Source of the DNA: Janthinobacterium sp. 61
GTDB lineage: Bacteria; Pseudomonadota; Gammaproteobacteria; Burkholderiales; Burkholderiaceae_D
Assembly (NCBI RefSeq): GCF_002846335.1
Contig: NZ_PJMQ01000001.1
Coordinates: 2,914,001 to 2,978,000, forward strand
DNA: 64,000 nt
Direction: 5' to 3'
Below are positions 60,002 through 64,000 of this stretch, in pieces (the first letter of the stretch is position 1; each line of letters starts with the position of its first letter). The notes beneath the pieces were generated by a model that did not search any database, was not told where the DNA came from, and worked only from the letters and a program-made list of their open reading frames with translations. The position numbers were made by a program, and so were the translations under genes.

Positions 60002-60574
60002 TCAAAACGTCGGCAGCAAGGCTGCCAACCGTGGAAAATCCGGCCGGACGGCACAAATTCGTTGCACCAAAGCAGCTTTTGGCTGTTCCACGCGCCCATC
60101 CTCGTACGCTACCACACGCAAGCCGTGCTGCACCGCCCAGCTCAGCATTTCGCCTTCCTTCAGCAGGAATTTCGGATTCGACGGCTTGCCGAACTGCTCG
60201 TTACCCTCGGCGAAAGTTTCAACCAGCAGCACGCCATCGGGCGCCAGGCTGGCCACCATCGCTTCGAGCAAAGGCCGGTGCAGATAATTGGTGACGACGA
60301 TGCCGGCAAAGCGGCCGGGCGCGAAGGGCCACACGGCGCCCTGCGCCTCCAGGTCCACCAGCGAGGTGGTGATGCCCGTGCCGGCCGCCTTTTCCAGCAT
60401 TTCCGGATCGTGGTCGAGCGCGATGACGGGATGGCCAAGGCTGACCAGGTGGCGCGCATGGCGGCCCGCGCCGCAGGCCAGGTCCAGCACTTCGCCGCCC
60501 GGGATCAGGGGCGCCCAGCGGCGCACCCAGCCAGAAATCGCTTCAGTTTCTATTGTTGGTTCAGTTACTTGCAT
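60002..60574 (-). CDS. Class I SAM-dependent methyltransferase (TehB-like)
   Basis: Protein of 190 residues. Motif I is VLDLACGAGRHARHLVSLGH (about 32), then IALDHDPEML (motif II), and FAGIVVTNYLHRPLLEAMVA. GGAAG precedes ATG 60574 at the right distance, so it is preferred over ATG 60586. It resembles tellurite-resistance TehB and related small-molecule methyltransferases; substrate unknown. It follows the M50 protease on the same strand, about 40 bases apart, and precedes dapA. Confidence 0.85.
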   Translation of the reverse strand: MQVTEPTIETEAISGWVRRWAPLIPGGEVLDLACGAGRHARHLVSLGHPVIALDHDPEMLEKAAGTGITTSLVDLEAQGAVWPFAPGRFAGIVVTNYLHRPLLEAMVASLAPDGVLLVETFAEGNEQFGKPSNPKFLLKEGEMLSWAVQHGLRVVAYEDGRVEQPKAALVQRICAVRPDFPRLAALLPTF

Positions 60575-60616
60575 CGGTACTTCCATCAATTATTTGCGAC
60601 CATTCAGTTGCTTGTT

Positions 60617-61294
60617 TCAAGTCAATATGGCCGTCAGGGGCGTGACCAGGGTGACAAAAATGCCAATCACAAATTCGATCGCCGTCAGCAGGGCGCGGTT
60701 CAGGATGCCCGTGTACATCAGCAGCACCAGGGCGCCGAACACATACAGGCCGTAGCGCTCGATGCTGGCGTAAGGACGCGCCAGCTGCATCGGCAGCAAG
60801 CCCGTCATGATGCGTCCACCATCGAGGGGCGGCACGGGAATCAGGTTAAAGACAAACATGGCCGCATTCACGCTGACGCCGGCGCCGGCCATCTTGCGGA
60901 AAAACATGCCCATTTCCGTCGGCGGCATCACGCTGAGGACGACAAAGGCGATCATCCAGCCCAGGCCCATGACGAAATTGGCGCCAGGACCGGCAAACGC
61001 CACCCAGGCCATCTGCTTCTTCGGATTACGCAGGCGGCTGAAATCGACAGGCACAGGCTTGGCATAGCCAAACGGTACCTGGATCGTGAAATACAGTATC
61101 AAGGGCAGCAATATCGTGCCGAAAGGATCGATATGCCGGATGGGATTGAGGCTCAGCCGGCCCTCGTTCGAGGCCGTGGGATCGCCGAAATAGCGGGCGG
61201 CGTAGCCGTGCGCCGCCTCATGCAGGGAAATGGCAAACAGCACCGGTACCAGGTACACCGCAACGGTCTGGACTATCGTATTGAAATCGCTCAT
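60617..61294 (-). CDS. Site-2 protease family protein (M50 membrane metalloprotease)
   Basis: Protein of 225 residues with five or six membrane helices. The zinc site is AISLHEAAHGYAARYFGDPT (His25, Glu26, His29), and the second motif is in VFNLIPVPPLDGGRIMTGLL (Asp ligand). No PDZ domain is present, so it belongs to the short bacterial S2P group rather than RseP. The adjacent YciO gene is commonly found beside this protease. Substrate unknown. Confidence 0.93.
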   Translation of the reverse strand: MSDFNTIVQTVAVYLVPVLFAISLHEAAHGYAARYFGDPTASNEGRLSLNPIRHIDPFGTILLPLILYFTIQVPFGYAKPVPVDFSRLRNPKKQMAWVAFAGPGANFVMGLGWMIAFVVLSVMPPTEMGMFFRKMAGAGVSVNAAMFVFNLIPVPPLDGGRIMTGLLPMQLARPYASIERYGLYVFGALVLLMYTGILNRALLTAIEFVIGIFVTLVTPLTAILT

Positions 61295-61377
61295 GACCGC
61301 GATTCTACCAGAGGCGTCCCAGGCACTTTCTTATGTTGCCATTAAAGATAGGTAAATCGAGCGCCCTGCGCCAGCCG

Positions 61378-62001
61378 CTACAAGCCCAGCACGGCCGGGT
61401 CGCCCCGTCCCACGCGCACCACTTCCGGCTCCGGCCCCGTCAGGTCGATCACTGTACTGGGGCCATGCGCGCAAACGCCGCCATCGACGATCAGGTCGAC
61501 CAGCTTTTCCAGCCGTTCGCGGATCGTGTCGGCATCCGTCAGGCTGTCTTCGTCGCCAGGCAGGGTCAGGGTCGCACCCAGCAGGGGCTGGCCCAGTTCT
61601 TCCAGCAGGCTTTGCACGATGCGGTGCTGCGGCACGCGCAGGCCGATGGTCTTGCGCGAAGGATGGCTGAGGCGACGCGGCACTTCCTTGGTCGCCTCCA
61701 GGATGAAGGTATAGGCGCCCGGCGTGCCCGCCTTGAGCAGGCGGAACTGGCGGTTGTCCACGCGGGCATACAAGCCCAGTTCGCTCAAATCGCGGCACAG
61801 CAGGGTCAGGTGATGCTTTTCATCCACGCCGCGGATGCGGCGCAGGCGCTCGACGGCGCCCTTGTCGTCGAGCTGGCACACCAGCGCGTAGCAGGAATCC
61901 GTAGGCAAGGCCACGACGCCGCCGGACTGGATGATCTGCGCCGCCTGCTTGATCAGGCGCAATTGCGGATTTTCAGGGTGAATATGGAAAAATTGACTCA
62001 T
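61378..62001 (-). CDS. yciO: YciO family protein (L-threonylcarbamoyladenylate synthase-like)
   Basis: Protein of 207 residues of the Sua5/YrdC/YciO fold. It opens MSQFFHIHPENPQLRLIKQA, like E. coli YciO, and has GGVVALPTDSCYALVCQLDD, the KR/RxR nucleotide-binding region, GAYTFILEATKEVPRRLSHP, and STVIDLTGPEPEVVRVG. YciO proteins are paralogues of TsaC and their contribution to t6A tRNA modification is weaker or uncertain. It lies next to the site-2 protease, a common pairing. Confidence 0.92.
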   Translation of the reverse strand: MSQFFHIHPENPQLRLIKQAAQIIQSGGVVALPTDSCYALVCQLDDKGAVERLRRIRGVDEKHHLTLLCRDLSELGLYARVDNRQFRLLKAGTPGAYTFILEATKEVPRRLSHPSRKTIGLRVPQHRIVQSLLEELGQPLLGATLTLPGDEDSLTDADTIRERLEKLVDLIVDGGVCAHGPSTVIDLTGPEPEVVRVGRGDPAVLGL

Positions 62002-62039
62002 GTGTAAGCGTTCTGGCGAACCAGCTTGTTAAGTTAGCA

Positions 62040-62924
62040 TTATTGTACGCCGCGCAGCGCGGCGATGCGTTGTTCGAGGGGTGGATGGGTGGCGAACAGC
62101 GCGCCCCAGCCGCCATTGCCGCCGCTGATGCCCAGCGCCTGCATCGATTGGGGCAGTTCGCCCGGCGGCACGCCGCCCAGGCGGGCCAGCGCATGCATCA
62201 TCGGCGTCGGGCTGCCCAGCAGCTTGGCGGAACCGGCATCGGCGCGAAATTCGCGCTGGCGCGAGAACCAGGCCACGATGATGGAAGCGAGCAAGCCGAA
62301 GATGACTTCGCACACCATGACGGTGACGAAATAGCCGATGCCCCGCCCACCGCCTTCGCGGTTGTTATTTTTCAGCAGCACATTGTCGACAAAGAAACCA
62401 ACAACGCGCGCCATGAAGACGACAAAGGTATTGACCACGCCCTGGATCAAGGTGAGCGTCACCATGTCGCCATTGGCGACGTGGGCGATTTCATGGCCCA
62501 GCACGGCCTCGACTTCATCGCGGTTCATGCTTTGCAGCAAGCCTGTGGAAACGGCCACCAGCGCCGAGTTTTTGAAGGCGCCCGTGGCAAACGCATTCGC
62601 GTCGCCTTCGTACACGGCCACTTCCGGCATGCCGATGCCGGCCCGTTCAGACAAGGCGCGTACGGTATTGACCAGCCACAACTCGGTCGACGAGGTCGGA
62701 TTGTCGATCACGCGCGCGCCCGTGCTCCACTTGGCCATGGGTTTGCTGATCAACAGCGAAAAGATCGAGCCCGTGAAGCCCACCACCAGCGAAAACACCA
62801 GCAGGCTGCCCAGGTTCAGGGTACTGCCCCGCGCCGGATTGCCCACGCCCAGCAAGCTGAGGACGAGCGACAGCACCAGCATCACGGCCAGGTTGGTTGC
62901 GATAAAGAGGACGATACGTTTCAT
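62040..62924 (-). CDS. htpX: Membrane protease HtpX
   Basis: Protein of 294 residues, an M48 zinc metalloprotease of inner-membrane quality control. Two N-terminal helices (about 4-28 and 38-60), the zinc motif [19 protein letters not shown] (His144, Glu145, His148), two further helices and the third zinc ligand in [26 protein letters not shown]-like context is not clear before the ATG; the start is that of the family. It lies downstream of a PHP phosphatase gene, 92 bases after its stop. Confidence 0.95.
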   Translation of the reverse strand: MKRIVLFIATNLAVMLVLSLVLSLLGVGNPARGSTLNLGSLLVFSLVVGFTGSIFSLLISKPMAKWSTGARVIDNPTSSTELWLVNTVRALSERAGIGMPEVAVYEGDANAFATGAFKNSALVAVSTGLLQSMNRDEVEAVLGHEIAHVANGDMVTLTLIQGVVNTFVVFMARVVGFFVDNVLLKNNNREGGGRGIGYFVTVMVCEVIFGLLASIIVAWFSRQREFRADAGSAKLLGSPTPMMHALARLGGVPPGELPQSMQALGISGGNGGWGALFATHPPLEQRIAALRGVQ

Positions 62925-63016
62925 GGGCGATGGCTCCGAAAAACAATAATAACTAAAAGATAAGTATGCGGTCGCGACTTTTCAAGCCCGCCCAGCAGGC
63001 GCAGGCTGGCCGTGCC

Positions 63017-63850
63017 TTAGAACCAGTCGTGCCAGATCGGGGTCACGTTGGCAGGCAGCGGCGGCAGCTTGGCAAAATCCACGCGCGACTCGCCCGGCGC
63101 ATGGAAATCCGTGCCGCGCGAGGCGAGGAATCCGTAAGCGTTGGCCAGCTGCGCGTATTCGGGATACTGGTCCGGACTGTGGCTGCCCGTGACGACTTCG
63201 ATGGCCACGCCGCCGAGCTGCTTGAATTCATCGAACAGCACGCCTTGCGCCATGTCGCTGAAGCGGTAGCGGCCCGGATGGGCGATGACGGCCACGCCGC
63301 CCGCGCCGCGTATCCAGCCCACCGCTTCGGCCAGGGTCGCCCAGCGGTGCTCGACGTAGCCCGGCTTGCCTTCCGACAGGTATTTCTTGAACACGTCAGG
63401 GATGTTTGCGCACTTCCCCGTTTCCACGATGTAGCGGGCAAAGTGCGTGCGCGACATCAGATCCGGGTTGCCGACAAATTTCAAGGCCCCTTCATAGGCA
63501 TCGGGGATGCCGGCCAGATCCAGCTGGCGAGCGATCTCCCGGCCCCGCGCGTCGCGCCCGGACCGTGTCTGGTGCAAGCCCTGTACGAGACCTGGATTGT
63601 TTTCATCGACTTGCAAGCCCACGATGTGCACGGTCTGGCCGGCCCACGTGATGGATATTTCCACGCCGGCCACGAAACGCATGCCCAGGTCCAGCGCGGC
63701 CGTACGCGCGGCGGCGACGCCGGACACTTCATCGTGGTCCGTCAGCGCCCACACATCGACGCCGGCCTTGCGTGCATAGGCGGCCACGGCAGCGGGCGCG
63801 AGCACGCCGTCGGAAATATTCGAATGACAATGCAGGTCGACTTTAAGCAT
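63017..63850 (-). CDS. PHP-domain phosphatase (3',5'-nucleoside bisphosphate phosphatase/RNase AM type)
   Basis: Protein of 277 residues. The PHP motifs are VDLHCHSNISDGVLAPAAVA (residues 4-23), ALTDHDEVSGVAAA, FVAGVEIS, GVAVIAHPGRYRFSDMAQ and RGTDFHAPGESRVDF. It matches TrpH/YciV-type enzymes, which hydrolyse 3',5'-bisphosphates and trim the 5' end of 23S rRNA precursors in E. coli (RNase AM). Neighbours on the same strand are htpX and an unidentified partial gene. Confidence 0.93.
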   Translation of the reverse strand: MLKVDLHCHSNISDGVLAPAAVAAYARKAGVDVWALTDHDEVSGVAAARTAALDLGMRFVAGVEISITWAGQTVHIVGLQVDENNPGLVQGLHQTRSGRDARGREIARQLDLAGIPDAYEGALKFVGNPDLMSRTHFARYIVETGKCANIPDVFKKYLSEGKPGYVEHRWATLAEAVGWIRGAGGVAVIAHPGRYRFSDMAQGVLFDEFKQLGGVAIEVVTGSHSPDQYPEYAQLANAYGFLASRGTDFHAPGESRVDFAKLPPLPANVTPIWHDWF

Positions 63851-63952
63851 ACGAAAACAATACCCTGCACGGGCTCAGCATGAAAGAAGTTTTCATTGTA
63901 CGCTGCTTGCCCGATATGGAAGTCGCGTTAGCGACACAGTTGCGCCAGCGCA

Positions 63953-64000
63953 TTATTGCGCAAGGAAGGTTTCCACCAGGCGCGCCAGCTCCGCCGGCTG
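63953..64000 (-). CDS. C-terminal fragment of an unidentified gene
   Basis: Fifteen codons and a stop are visible on the minus strand, reading QPAELARLVETFLAQ before the window edge. Such an ending is common in alpha/beta hydrolases, but 15 residues are too few to assign a family. The gene continues past 64000. Confidence 0.4.
   Translation of the reverse strand, partial: QPAELARLVETFLAQ

Overview
The window is a GC-rich (low to mid 60s % by eye), densely coded betaproteobacterial chromosome segment. The gene content points to Burkholderiales, most likely Oxalobacteraceae of the Janthinobacterium/Massilia/Duganella type: a tandem cyanophycin synthetase pair with its DUF1854 and ABC-transporter partners, hemP-DUF2325, dapA-bamC, and short palindromic intergenic repeats. 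That placement is inferred from family knowledge, not from a search. I saw no tRNA, rRNA, CRISPR array, insertion sequence or prophage.

Layout. 1-3.4 kb: the end of a NarL-type response regulator, a Crp/Fnr regulator, then a Fur-box-preceded hemP/unknown/DUF2325 group. 3.4-8.6 kb (minus): glutathione peroxidase and a Fur-controlled PepSY/DUF2271/DUF4198/ApbE/diflavin-reductase operon that looks like a flavin-based electron-export or ferric-reduction chain; DUF2271 carries a motif resembling an ApbE flavinylation site. 8.8-10.9 kb: small stress proteins (PPOX-fold, DUF2239 behind a twin ACCCGGGT operator, KGG-repeat). 11.0-16.8 kb (minus): the four-gene ligase-associated DNA repair operon (exonuclease, ATP-dependent ligase, Lhr-type helicase, PdeM), with a RecQ-type helicase and a MAPEG protein upstream. 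19.2-25.3 kb (minus): CheR, stand-alone CheB, a REC-kinase and a large PAS hybrid kinase. 25.4-30.3 kb: assorted metabolism and regulators (aldo/keto reductase with divergent LysR, free methionine sulfoxide reductase, O-methyltransferase, EamA exporter with divergent AraC).

30.4-37 kb: an unusual 820-residue membrane protein with ten DnaJ-like cysteine pairs and Sel1-like repeats, a decayed heme-binding beta-barrel gene, an operon of TetR, methionine aminopeptidase and an unknown protein behind a perfect operator palindrome, and AMP nucleosidase with a TTG start. 37-45.2 kb: the cyanophycin locus, with DUF1854 and a zinc-ribbon ABC exporter transcribed divergently from two synthetases; the first synthetase has lost its Mur-ligase P-loop lysine. 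45.3-48 kb: a small unknown, an RpiR regulator and a class III aminotransferase with a likely RpiR operator between them. 48.2-51 kb: a Ser/Thr kinase-TPR protein whose TPR half and partner gene have clearly lower GC. 51.3-64 kb: housekeeping genes (mutS, slyD, the ribosomal oxygenase, bamC, dapA, yciO, htpX, a PHP phosphatase), a highly biased Ala-rich lipoprotein, and a cluster of strong hairpins.

The items most worth following are the cysteine-rich Sel1 protein, the DUF2271 flavinylation motif in a Fur operon, the chimeric kinase, the degenerate synthetase, and several promoter/operator arrangements in which the start codon appears to sit at the transcription start.
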